IMG/VR virus record: IMGVR_UViG_3300042691_003221
Coordinates: 1-43,200 of that record
DNA length: 43,200 nt
Direction: 5' to 3' (one strand)
From: a virus
The position numbers were made by a program, and so were the translations under genes. Within the stretch, counting starts at the first letter, position 1, and the number at the start of each line of letters is the position of its first letter. The notes beneath the pieces are model-generated. The model was not told where the DNA came from. It did not search any database and worked only from the letters and a program-made list of their open reading frames with translations. Below, piece by piece: positions 18,746 to 24,377 of this stretch.

Positions 18746-18923
18746 TGCGTTTTTTCTTGATAGTTACGATACCTTCCTCGGAAGACTTGCGCGCGTCCAT
18801 CATTGCATCGGCAATCTCATACGCGGATTCCGGCAGGTTTTCACCAGTCCGATCCCGAATAATCAAACCAGTCAATGCAAACATGGCAGCCAAGTCTCGC
18901 AAATTGTTTTCATGCTCAGTCAT
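18729..18923 (-). CDS. Small conserved phage protein, ADAM motif
   Basis: This encodes 64 residues: NLRDLAAMFALTGLI, then AYEIADAMMDARKSSEEG and a basic tail. This LRDxxAxxAL...YxxADAM pattern is widespread in small phage proteins of unknown function. A relative appears at 26647-26850 in the rightward early operon (MTLRQYYAAAALP ... FAYADAMIRHE). The gene starts 14 bases downstream of a copy of the 24-base dyad operator (18935-18958), so it and the two genes after it may have their own regulated promoter. Confidence 0.75.
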   Translation of the reverse strand: MTEHENNLRDLAAMFALTGLIIRDRTGENLPESAYEIADAMMDARKSSEEGIVTIKKKRNVKSD

Positions 18924-18934
18924 TCTTATCTTTC

Positions 18935-18958
18935 TGACTATAACAATGGTTACAGTCG
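18935..18958. promoter_or_regulatory. Dyad operator copy inside the recombination operon
   Basis: The sequence TGACTATAAC-AATG-GTTACAGTCG is an almost perfect inverted repeat with 10-base arms. It matches the dyads before the LexA-like gene at 35932-36044. It fills most of the 38-base gap between the 79-residue gene and the 64-residue gene. On the minus strand it contains TATAGT, which could serve as a -10 element for the genes at 18301-18923; no good -35 is visible. Confidence 0.7.
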
Positions 18959-18961
18959 ATT

Positions 18962-19201
18962 TCAGTGAACTTCATCAGAGTTGTGAGGCCAGTCCCAACC
19001 AAACTGTGCAACCATTGCCTTGGTGGCTTGGACAGAAGCTCGGAATTGTTCGGTGGCCTCATTTTCCGGGATTTCCAGCTCAACAATAAGGGTAGACAGG
19101 ATGACATGGACAGCCGCCACCACCACAGTCGGATCATTCTCCGGGGATGCGATGATGGCGTCGTATATCCTGGACGACAAGTCCATGATACGGTCATGCA
19201 T
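18962..19201 (-). CDS. Hypothetical protein, 79 residues
   Basis: This encodes MHDRIMDLSSRIYDAIIASP ... DPTVVVAAVHVILSTLIVELEI, then an acidic helix and WDWPHNSDEVH. It reads as an all-helical globular protein with a hydrophobic core segment around VVVAAVHVILSTLIV. The overlapping 93-residue frame (18916-19197) is Trp/Arg-rich and looks like a shadow, so I chose this one. Eight-base overlap with the preceding RHH-like gene supports operon membership. No family recognised. Confidence 0.7.
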   Translation of the reverse strand: MHDRIMDLSSRIYDAIIASPENDPTVVVAAVHVILSTLIVELEIPENEATEQFRASVQATKAMVAQFGWDWPHNSDEVH

Positions 19202-19472
19202 GGCTGGACAGTTCTTTGAGTTGATCAGCCAGAATGTCGCTCAAGTATTTACCGCGCACGGCTATGTGCTCGATGTCCTTGCAGGCGTCAATCTGTTTAA
19301 CGGCATCTCTAATAGCCTTGTTGTATCCGGCCTTAAAGCTGTCGTCCCCATCTAGGATCATGCAAATAGCGTCCCGCACCGTGCTGGATGCTTTACGCTC
19401 TTTGGCAAGTTCCTTGATCTTTTCGTGATACTCGATTGGCAAGTACACGCTGTATGGCACTAAATTACTCAC
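19194..19472 (-). CDS. Ribbon-helix-helix-like regulator
   Basis: This encodes 92 residues from a GTG start. I place the start at GTG 19472 because GGAGG lies 5 bases upstream and because GTGA overlaps the stop of the preceding gene; the ATG at 19484 would overlap that ribosome site. The segment YSVYLPIEYHEKIKELAKER then SSTVRDAICMIL has the strand-helix-helix pattern of RHH (CopG/MetJ-type) DNA-binding proteins. A second helical half follows (FKAGYNKAIRDAVKQIDAC). It may control the leftward operon; which site it binds is not visible. The RHH call rests on pattern only. Confidence 0.65.
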   Translation of the reverse strand: MSNLVPYSVYLPIEYHEKIKELAKERKASSTVRDAICMILDGDDSFKAGYNKAIRDAVKQIDACKDIEHIAVRGKYLSDILADQLKELSSHA

Positions 19473-19897
19473 GATTTCCTCCATGCATCAAAGCTGGTTT
19501 TCAAACGAACAAACAAGTCTCGAGCTTCTATGTTGGTCTTGAGCTCCTTGCGGGACTCAATATCCAGATAAGAGATCAACCACTCAGCGCAAGCCTTTTC
19601 ATTCTTCTCCATCAGCCATTCCTTTTTGTGCAGCCATTCCCAAAAGTCTGGATCCCTGCATAGGATACCCGCCATTTTTACGGCAAAGTCACCGGGAAAC
19701 TCATTCTCTCGATTCATTGGCTGCTCATCGTCGCCCAGCCGAACCATCACCACAACATACCTAGAGCCGACAAAGTCACGCATCAGGTCATCTGGCAGAT
19801 CGTCCGGGTGGACGGCAAGCGTCAAGACGTAACCGTCCTTAGACTGCTTGAGCGCAGTCTTGACGGCCTCAAACTGGATTGGGCTTGGATTTGGCAA
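19469..19897 (-). CDS. Conserved phage protein, 142 residues
   Basis: The core is FEAVKTALKQSKDGYVLTLAVHPDDLPDDLMRDFVGSRYVVVMVRLGDDEQPMNR, followed by a Trp-rich helical C-terminal half ending in KLKTSFDAW-like text. I recognise this as a conserved phage protein of unknown role that recurs in recombination and replication regions. A TTG start at 19897 with GGAG 7 bases upstream gives 142 residues; an ATG at 19927 would add 10 residues but has no clear ribosome site. It overlaps the preceding coiled-coil gene by about 29 bases. Likely fold alpha/beta; no catalytic motif seen. Confidence 0.7.
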   Translation of the reverse strand: MPNPSPIQFEAVKTALKQSKDGYVLTLAVHPDDLPDDLMRDFVGSRYVVVMVRLGDDEQPMNRENEFPGDFAVKMAGILCRDPDFWEWLHKKEWLMEKNEKACAEWLISYLDIESRKELKTNIEARDLFVRLKTSFDAWRKS

Positions 19898-20093
19898 GTT
19901 GAATCTCCAAATACCGAATGACGCCATCGGACATTTTCAATCGTGTCTCCAGCCTGTCAATCTGCTCATGCAGGTTCTCAATTGTGATTGTGTCCATGGC
20001 AGAGTCTTGCATCATTGAGTGCAGCGCCTTGTCCAAATTCTCACAAGTCTTTTCCCACTCTTTGATAGTGGTTGGTTTCTTTGACTTAGTCAT
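19869..20093 (-). CDS. Small coiled-coil protein
   Basis: This encodes 74 residues: a basic N-terminus (MTKSKKPTTIKEWEKTCENL) followed by heptad-like helices (ITIENLHEQIDRLETRL) and YLEIQLAKSK. It is predicted to dimerise as a coiled coil. Its start overlaps the end of the upstream gene (20086) by 8 bases, and it sits in the recombination operon. Function unknown. Confidence 0.7.
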   Translation of the reverse strand: MTKSKKPTTIKEWEKTCENLDKALHSMMQDSAMDTITIENLHEQIDRLETRLKMSDGVIRYLEIQLAKSKPNPV

Positions 20094-20349
20094 CCCAAGG
20101 GTCCTTTGCGTCAGTTACAGGGGCGGCTTTCTCATAGGTATCGACCTTGAGGGAAACCATGCGGCTTTCGTACTTGTCTTTCTTTAACCAAGCTTCGAGT
20201 TTGATGGTGATGAACTCTTCGCCCTCGGCTTTCTCCAGCAGTGACAGGATCAGATCCTTTTCAATCTTGATATCTCCATACATGTCTGGGGACTTCTCAT
20301 GCCGTTTTTGTTTTGTGGTGAACAGCGCACCTGAGTTTGGATATTCCAT
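20086..20349 (-). CDS. Small conserved protein next to Erf, possibly OB-fold
   Basis: This encodes 87 residues beginning MEYPNSGALFTTKQKRHEKSPDMYGDIKI, then ITIKLEAWLKKDKYESRMVSLKV and an acidic tail ending KDPWDD. Proteins with the NSGALF start and an acidic tip occur in many phages beside recombinases. The strand-rich centre and acidic C-terminus resemble small single-strand-binding proteins, but this is a structural guess. It follows the Erf gene by 2 bases in the leftward direction, so translation is probably linked. Confidence 0.72.
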   Translation of the reverse strand: MEYPNSGALFTTKQKRHEKSPDMYGDIKIEKDLILSLLEKAEGEEFITIKLEAWLKKDKYESRMVSLKVDTYEKAAPVTDAKDPWDD

Positions 20350-20351
20350 GA

Positions 20352-21044
20352 TTACTCCGCGAAAGAATCTTTTTTAGCTTTGAAGTTGGCCAGCAGGTCT
20401 TCGTACATGGTGGGGTAGTCAGACTTGAGCTTGTCAAAATGGCCTCGATTGTTCTTGAAGATGTTCTGGACGTCGGCAGCTGACTTGGCAAAGCCCAGCG
20501 CCAAGTGAGTGACCTCAATAATCATCTCCGGCCATTCGGCTTCATCATCCACCTTGCGTACCTTGATCTCCCACTCCTTGAAGTTTTCTCCCTTATCGAT
20601 TACGACAGGCTTCTTCTCGGCGGGTTTGGCCACCGGCTTCTCGGCGGGCTTTTCTACAGCCTTGGGCTTTTCCTCTTGGGGTAAGGAATCAATCACATCG
20701 TTCTCAACCAGCTCGAGCGCCATTAACCACAGGTACCTGCGAATGTAGGTATGGGTGCTGCCCAAGGACTGTATGGCCTGACCTTTGGCGTTCTCTGCAT
20801 AGACGACAGGTGTAGTGAACTCCACGCTGCCATCGCCCTCAGTGTCGTAAACAGTCAGGGTTGCTGTTTCAGCAAAGCGCACTACACCGCACAGGCCAAT
20901 CTCGTTAAAGATCTTGTGCGCAGCCGGGATGAAGTCTCCCAGCTCAAAGTAGTGGTAGTTGCTGAATTTGTTGTGGCCAGATTTCTCTATGCCTGAGTTG
21001 AGCAGCTGGTGCCTAGCCGCTTGCAGCTTCTTGAAGACAGTCAT
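20352..21044 (-). CDS. erf: Erf-family single-strand annealing protein
   Basis: This encodes 230 residues. The N-terminal half has the ERF signature: KSGHNKFSNYHYFELGDFIPA, then AIQSLGSTHTYIRRYLWLMALELVEND. ERF proteins anneal complementary single strands during phage recombination and genome circularisation. After residue 130 comes a Lys/Pro/Glu-rich linker (KPAEKPVAKPAEKK) and a short helical C-terminal domain ending FKAKKDSFAE. The start ATG overlaps the stop of the preceding gene (ATGA). The neighbouring PD-(D/E)XK exonuclease would supply the single-stranded substrate. The fold assignment is strong; the pairing is inferred from context. Confidence 0.9.
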   Translation of the reverse strand: MTVFKKLQAARHQLLNSGIEKSGHNKFSNYHYFELGDFIPAAHKIFNEIGLCGVVRFAETATLTVYDTEGDGSVEFTTPVVYAENAKGQAIQSLGSTHTYIRRYLWLMALELVENDVIDSLPQEEKPKAVEKPAEKPVAKPAEKKPVVIDKGENFKEWEIKVRKVDDEAEWPEMIIEVTHLALGFAKSAADVQNIFKNNRGHFDKLKSDYPTMYEDLLANFKAKKDSFAE

Positions 21045-21253
21045 TCCGCACCCTCAATCTTGAGCTGATCACCATCGCGAGCCATCTCAACCTTGATGCC
21101 TTTGGCCAAGTGGGCAACCAAGTCATCCTGAGATGCCACGCGGACAGTGAACAGGGACTGAGCCACATGGTTAAGGGCTTGATGACGATTGCTGGCGCGA
21201 ACCAGACGGGTTGTTAAATGGGGGTCTGCTGCCCCAATCAAATAAATACGCAT
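21041..21253 (-). CDS. Hypothetical protein, 70 residues
   Basis: This starts at ATG 21253 after a strong ribosome site (AAGGAGAG, 7 bases upstream): MRIYLIGAADPHLTTRLVRA, then ASNRHQALNHVAQSLFTVRV and a mixed-charge tail. An upstream in-frame start would run through the ribosome site and is rejected. Small alpha/beta proteins of this kind are frequent in phage early operons; role unknown. The stop overlaps the Erf start. Confidence 0.75.
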   Translation of the reverse strand: MRIYLIGAADPHLTTRLVRASNRHQALNHVAQSLFTVRVASQDDLVAHLAKGIKVEMARDGDQLKIEGAE

Positions 21254-21263
21254 TACTCTCTCC

Positions 21264-21428
21264 TTAAAAAAAGCCAAACCAAATACCGGTGCCGTGAATC
21301 CACGCAATGGGAAACACAATTGCTCCGGCAATCAAAAAACCCCAAGACGCCGTCTTGAGGCAAACCACAATGTGCGTGATCCAAGACCCAAAGAGCCATA
21401 GAACAAACGCCAATCCAAGTAAATTCAT
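21264..21428 (-). CDS. Small membrane protein, two predicted helices
   Basis: This encodes 54 residues from ATG 21428: MNLLGLAFVLWLFGSWITHIVV and, after a short loop with KTASW, LIAGAIVFPIAWIHGTGIWFGFF. Two hydrophobic segments predict two membrane crossings with a short cytoplasmic or periplasmic turn. Homologues of this composition are common in phage genomes, function unknown. The start codon overlaps the exonuclease stop (ATGA), and AGAAAGG lies just upstream. Confidence 0.78.
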   Translation of the reverse strand: MNLLGLAFVLWLFGSWITHIVVCLKTASWGFLIAGAIVFPIAWIHGTGIWFGFF

Positions 21429-22309
21429 TCTGTACCTTTCTGAGCTTCGTACTCTTTCCACTGTGAACAAAAGTCTCGGACTGAGCAGAAGTTGGCGCAA
21501 CGTGTTCTCTCGCCGGGTCGCACTTCAATCTCATAGTCCTTGCCATATTCGGCGATCTTTCCTGCCGCCTCTTCCTGAGTGGCACAGACGTTCCGCGCCT
21601 TGATGCCCCCAATCTTTTTAACCGCGTAGGTTGTTGCTTTCTCCCACATCTGGTCTGGTGTGCAGTTTGGTAGCTCTGCACCCGTTTCCAGCTCAAACAG
21701 AGCGTTAGAGTGCAGGGTGATTTGTTCCTGAATGAACTTCTCGCGGTGATCAAATGGCCACAGCTGGATGGGCACAACCTTGATGGGGGCGTCAGGATAA
21801 CCCGCTTTACTGACAACGTCCCGGCGGTTCCAATCGCGGATGATGGCCACAATCTCAAGCTTGCTGACGGGCGTCTTCTTAACCCGCTCTACCAGCCAAG
21901 CGTAGATGTTGAGCTGGTATTCCCAGTCAATCTTCTCGTTCATAACTGACCAAGCCGCACAGGTCTTGTAGTCGTTGATGGTGATGGATCCATCCTCATT
22001 CACGATCTGTAAGTCAATGGCGCCGGAGATTTTCCAGCCATCGATCTCGGTGTGCAGCCGCTCTTCGACCAGGTGGTTTTCATCCTTGCCATGCTCGAGC
22101 ACCCCGTGGATAGCGGTGCCAAAGATAGACCAGACCATCTCGGTGACGTCAGTCTCAATCTTGTCTTCGTGGAGCTTGCGCAGCTGGACAATGCGCGGGC
22201 TGTTGATCAGCTCGGTGGCTGATAGGTTGGCCTTACCTTTGGTGTAGGTAGGGCGGCGCATGATGTTGACAAACGTCTGAGGCAGGTTGTATTTGTTGGT
22301 GATGATCAT
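21425..22309 (-). CDS. PD-(D/E)XK (RecB/Cas4-like) exonuclease
   Basis: This encodes 294 residues from ATG 22309, preceded by AGGAAA and one base from the upstream stop. Visible motifs: GTAIHGVLEHG (early helix of the fold), GAIDLQIVNED then ITINDYKTCAAWS (catalytic D and D-x-K), a Gln/Tyr helix (WEYQLNIYAWLVERV), and a C-terminal cysteine cluster TRCANFCSVRDFCSQW. That cluster, with C-x3-C-x5-C spacing, resembles the iron-sulphur region of Cas4/AddB-like nucleases. Such enzymes resect DNA ends. Beside an Erf protein it most likely makes the 3' overhangs used for annealing (inference). Confidence 0.85.
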   Translation of the reverse strand: MIITNKYNLPQTFVNIMRRPTYTKGKANLSATELINSPRIVQLRKLHEDKIETDVTEMVWSIFGTAIHGVLEHGKDENHLVEERLHTEIDGWKISGAIDLQIVNEDGSITINDYKTCAAWSVMNEKIDWEYQLNIYAWLVERVKKTPVSKLEIVAIIRDWNRRDVVSKAGYPDAPIKVVPIQLWPFDHREKFIQEQITLHSNALFELETGAELPNCTPDQMWEKATTYAVKKIGGIKARNVCATQEEAAGKIAEYGKDYEIEVRPGERTRCANFCSVRDFCSQWKEYEAQKGTE

Positions 22310-22310
22310 G

Positions 22311-22640
22311 TTATTTCCTAAGTTCAAGGCCAATTTCTTTTAAGGCCAGCTTTATCTCTATCACTGTTGTTGTCCCGCAGTTGACCAACTTGAGCAAACT
22401 TGATTCGCTGTATTGGAGAAGGTCATAAACCGTGGTTATGTCTTCTGCATTGAGCACGTTGGCTGCTCTGGTTGAGAGCTTTAATTCTTTGACATTGAGC
22501 TTGGCCAGATCTGAAACACTCTTTCTCAGCACTTCGGCAGTGATCCAAGGTAGACTGCAAATCCAACAATCCTTGTACATCTTCACAAAACAAATCGTTA
22601 CCCCATTAAATACAAATGAAAATTCCTCTCTTTGCGACAT
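22311..22640 (-). CDS. Protein with RNA polymerase alpha-CTD-like domain
   Basis: This encodes 109 residues from ATG 22640 (GGAGA 5-6 bases upstream). Residues 47-109 align with the C-terminal domain of bacterial RNA polymerase alpha: ELKLSTRAANVLNAEDITTVYDLL, then SESSLLKLVNCGTTTVIEIKLALKEIGLEL. Arg58, Asn61, Gly89 and Glu95 match E. coli alpha R265, N268, G296 and E302, while the positions of K271 and K298 are Asn64 and Thr91. The first 45 residues are strand-rich with three cysteines and are not recognised. As first gene of the leftward operon it could influence host transcription or DNA binding; this is inference. An alternative is a plain helix-hairpin-helix protein. Confidence 0.72.
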   Translation of the reverse strand: MSQREEFSFVFNGVTICFVKMYKDCWICSLPWITAEVLRKSVSDLAKLNVKELKLSTRAANVLNAEDITTVYDLLQYSESSLLKLVNCGTTTVIEIKLALKEIGLELRK

Positions 22641-22670
22641 AGTCTCTCCGTTAAAGTAGAATGGACACAC

Positions 22671-22700
22671 ATTGTACCCACCATCATTCATGTCTTGCAA
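22671..22700 (-). promoter_or_regulatory. Predicted promoter of the leftward recombination operon
   Basis: On the minus strand, TTGCAA (22695-22700) is followed after 18 bases by TACAAT (22671-22676), 5 of 6 matches to the -10 consensus. Transcription would begin near 22664, about 24 bases before the ATG at 22640. It lies in the 69-base gap between divergent genes. Confidence 0.55.
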
Positions 22701-22709
22701 GGGTTTTTT

Positions 22710-23024
22710 ATGGCCACATCAACAACTCAACTTAGCCTCAAGCTAATGAGGGATAGGGGTTATTACGCGGAAGTTGTTGAAAGATATAACTATTTCACCA
22801 AGCGCAAGAATGATTTTGCCGGATTTCTAGACCTACTTTGTTTGCAGCCGGGCGACGTCACCGGTGTCCAAACCACCAGTTTGTCCAACATATCGAGCCG
22901 GATCAACAAGATTATGGAGCATGAGAACTTGGATGTTGTGCTTGCATCTGGTATCAAGGTTGAAGTTCATGGGTGGGTGAAAAGAGACAACCGGTGGCAA
23001 GTTAAGATCGTTGAGATAGAATAA
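22710..23024 (+). CDS. Putative PD-(D/E)XK-like nuclease
   Basis: This encodes 104 residues from ATG 22710, with AAGGG upstream. The pattern LKLMRDRGYYAEVVERYN, DFAGFLDLLCLQPGDVTGVQTTS, then ARINKIMEHENLDVVLASG-like text and KVEVHGWVKRDNRWQVKIVEI is a conserved phage family. The D in FLDLL and the strand GVQTTS sit where a PD-(D/E)XK core would have its D and (E/Q)xK, with the Lys replaced, so catalysis is uncertain. It stands alone, divergent from the recombination operon, and is followed by its own terminator at 23068. A Holliday-junction or VRR-type nuclease role is a guess. Confidence 0.72.
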   Translation: MATSTTQLSLKLMRDRGYYAEVVERYNYFTKRKNDFAGFLDLLCLQPGDVTGVQTTSLSNISSRINKIMEHENLDVVLASGIKVEVHGWVKRDNRWQVKIVEIE

Positions 23025-23067
23025 TTGCCGTACAAGTAATTTTGCAGTTGCCTGTACTCTCTCCTTT

Positions 23068-23100
23068 AATCCCTGGTTGGAGACAGCTGGGGATTTTTTT
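23068..23100 (+). terminator. Rho-independent terminator after 23024
   Basis: AATCCC and GGGATT form a stem around a 15-base loop-bulge segment, followed by seven T residues ending at 23100. It lies 44 bases after the stop of the nuclease-like gene. Confidence 0.7.
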
Positions 23101-23116
23101 ACGTTAAAAATAGGAC

Positions 23117-23144
23117 TTGTCTCATTTTCTAAAATATGTATAAT
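23117..23144 (+). promoter_or_regulatory. Strong predicted sigma-70 promoter for the RNA region
   Basis: TTGTCT (23117-23122) and a perfect TATAAT (23139-23144) are separated by 16 bases in AT-rich DNA. Start of transcription is expected near 23150-23152. No coding region follows for about 540 bases, so the transcript is untranslated over that length. Confidence 0.65.
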
Positions 23145-23150
23145 CCGATC

Positions 23151-23277
23151 TGTTGGCGAGTGGAATCACCAATGAATGCGAAAGCCGTTAAATCAAACTC
23201 CGACCCCTTTTGGGGTTCCGGTCTGTCCCATAAAGATAGGTCGCGATTCCACCGGGGTTTGACTTAACGGCTTTTTT
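23151..23277 (+). ncRNA. Candidate small RNA or attenuator with long terminator hairpin
   Basis: A long imperfect stem joins 23182-23201 to 23254-23273 (AAGCCGTTAA/TTAACGGCTT, then TCAAAC/GTTTGA and a CC/GG step), followed by six T residues. Inside it is ACCCC-TTTT-GGGGT (23203-23216). The 5' segment GTGGAATC (23160-23167) is exactly complementary to GATTCCAC (23245-23252) inside the loop. Both stems together would form a pseudoknot; otherwise they are alternative structures. With the promoter at 23117-23144 this is a complete transcription unit of about 125 bases. It could equally be a terminator in the leader of the early operon. Confidence 0.6.
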
Positions 23278-23280
23278 ATT

Positions 23281-23660
23281 TGCGCTTCCACACCCCAGCC
23301 GGACTCCATCCGTAGCAAGGGGTTGTATCGCCCGCGTGGAAGAAAAGACAGAACCTCGGTGTGACCCGCACCCCCAAGTAGAGCAATCGAAAGGGATATA
23401 CAAGGCTGTCAGTAATGACACATACCCCACTGACTGAGAGTTGATCGACCACAACGTGCAAACGCGGTGAATCGGGATTTCAGGGGAGGGCGGAGATGGC
23501 TACCCGATAGTCGACAGTAACTGCGAAAGCAGCCAACCCGACATAGTGCCTTGGTAAAGAGCCTAGATCGTCCCCCTGCTGGGAGGGAGGGTCTACGGGT
23601 TAGGTATGCTTGGCTTGTGGACATAGGAGATGACCCGCTTGTGTTCCATGAGATGTGTGT
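23281..23660 (+). ncRNA. ORF-free structured RNA region, candidate large ncRNA or leader
   Basis: No convincing coding frame exists on either strand. Perfect or near-perfect stems follow one another: CTTCCAC/GTGGAAG (about 23285-23342) enclosing ACCCC/GGGGT and CGGA/TCCG; GGTGTG/CGCACC (23358-23372); TGTCA-GTAA-TGACA (23407-23420); ATCGGG/CCCGAT (23471-23508); CTGC-GAAA-GCAG (23521-23532); TAGA/TCTA (23564-23595); CGGGTTA/TGACCCG (23596-23637). Two stems close with GNRA tetraloops (GTAA, GAAA) on the + strand, arguing that this strand is the RNA. The region ends at the operator and ribosome site of the early operon. Phages do carry large ornate RNAs (GOLLD, ROOL); I cannot match this one to a named class. 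Confidence 0.55.
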
Positions 23661-23664
23661 GATA

Positions 23665-23687
23665 TAACTGTAACAGTGTTATAGAGG
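23665..23687. promoter_or_regulatory. Dyad operator copy before the rightward early operon
   Basis: TAACTGTAAC-AGT-GTTATAGAGG matches the dyad family with one base missing from the centre. It overlaps a possible -10 (TATAAC at 23663-23668, with TTGTGT 18 bases upstream) and ends at the AGAGGAGG ribosome site of the gene at 23696. A protein bound here would block transcription or start of the early operon. Confidence 0.6.
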
Positions 23688-23695
23688 AGGCTGAA

Positions 23696-23815
23696 ATGTG
23701 GGATGTACTTGTGACTGTGATTCTGATGGGCTTTGGCGCATTTATGGTTATTGCTATTGGCGCGATCTTCATAGCGGCAATATTCTTTATGCAGAACGGA
23801 GGGCGTGATGACTGA
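23696..23815 (+). CDS. Tiny single-pass membrane protein
   Basis: This encodes 39 residues: MWDVLVTVILMGFGAFMVIA, then IGAIFIAAIFFMQNGGRDD. One long hydrophobic helix with an acidic tail predicts an inner-membrane peptide. The ribosome site AGAGGAGG is nearly perfect and 5 bases from ATG. The next gene starts inside its last codons. First gene of the rightward early operon; function unknown. Confidence 0.72.
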   Translation: MWDVLVTVILMGFGAFMVIAIGAIFIAAIFFMQNGGRDD

Positions 23816-24032
23816 CGAGCAGTATGAGCAGTTAAGTTCCCCGCAACCAACTGTTGTTGTTCGGTCGCTGGCGAATGACCCCGACTACACCAAGTGTCCA
23901 CGGTGTTGGCACTACACACATGAGGGGCTGCACAACTACGATGGTCTGTGCGACAGGTGTTGCCGAGTGTTGATTGACCATTACCCAAACCATGAAAGCG
24001 TTGCACATATTTTGGAAAGGAGACAAGCATGA
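23808..24032 (+). CDS. Zinc-finger protein resembling IleRS/FPG finger
   Basis: This encodes 74 residues from ATG 23808. After QPTVVVRSLANDPDYT comes KCPRCWHYTHEGLHNYDGLCDRCC, a four-cysteine finger. The CPRCWHY...LCDRC layout closely resembles the C-terminal zinc finger of isoleucyl-tRNA synthetase and the FPG/Nei finger (zf-FPG_IleRS). There is no synthetase or glycosylase domain, only the finger and a short helix. Nucleic-acid binding is likely. Starts within the preceding stop region and overlaps the next gene by ATGA. Confidence 0.75.
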   Translation: MTDEQYEQLSSPQPTVVVRSLANDPDYTKCPRCWHYTHEGLHNYDGLCDRCCRVLIDHYPNHESVAHILERRQA

Positions 24033-24358
24033 CTGAGTTCAACAAACCAACGCAAGAAGAAGACTGGGATGCGCGTGCTGAGAAGAAATTGGCGGCAATT
24101 AAGCGTTCCACGAAGGCAACCACTGAAGACGCATTGGTTCGCGCTGCGCATACCCTTACGGAGTACCAACGCGGGTATGAAGATGGGGCTGTTGATGGAA
24201 TGCAAAAGCAGACTCAATCTGATGTAACAAGAATTATGAATGGCGGCATTCGCAACGATGCCATTGAAGAAGTGGCGCTGCACATTGAGAAGCTGCAAGG
24301 CTTTGGCAAGGACACGCTTGATTCGCTGGCAATATACATCAGGGGGATGAAGAAATGA
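24029..24358 (+). CDS. Hypothetical protein, 109 residues
   Basis: The N-terminal half is charged and helical (EEDWDARAEKKLAAIKRS), then TEYQRGYEDGAVDGMQKQ and a C-terminal helix pair (NDAIEEVALHIEKLQGFG, DSLAIYIRGMKK). The YxxGYxDG motif is frequent in small phage proteins. The start ATG overlaps the stop of the preceding gene (ATGA). No function recognised. Confidence 0.75.
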   Translation: MTEFNKPTQEEDWDARAEKKLAAIKRSTKATTEDALVRAAHTLTEYQRGYEDGAVDGMQKQTQSDVTRIMNGGIRNDAIEEVALHIEKLQGFGKDTLDSLAIYIRGMKK

Positions 24359-24377
24359 ACAACCCACCGAGGGAAGC

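Noticed and set aside
18916-19197. 93-residue minus-strand frame overlapping the 79-residue gene
   Set aside because: Trp/Arg/Ser-rich and lacks a ribosome site; the 79-residue frame has normal composition.
23188-23454. 88-residue minus-strand frame over the structured RNA region
   Set aside because: Its composition is irregular (many Ser, Gly and Arg runs), it has no ribosome site, and the GNRA loops and promoter indicate + strand RNA.
23281-23660. Group I intron, tmRNA, RNase P RNA or tRNA in the ORF-free region
   Set aside because: None of their characteristic core sequences (for example tRNA T-loop GGTTCGA) could be found by eye.
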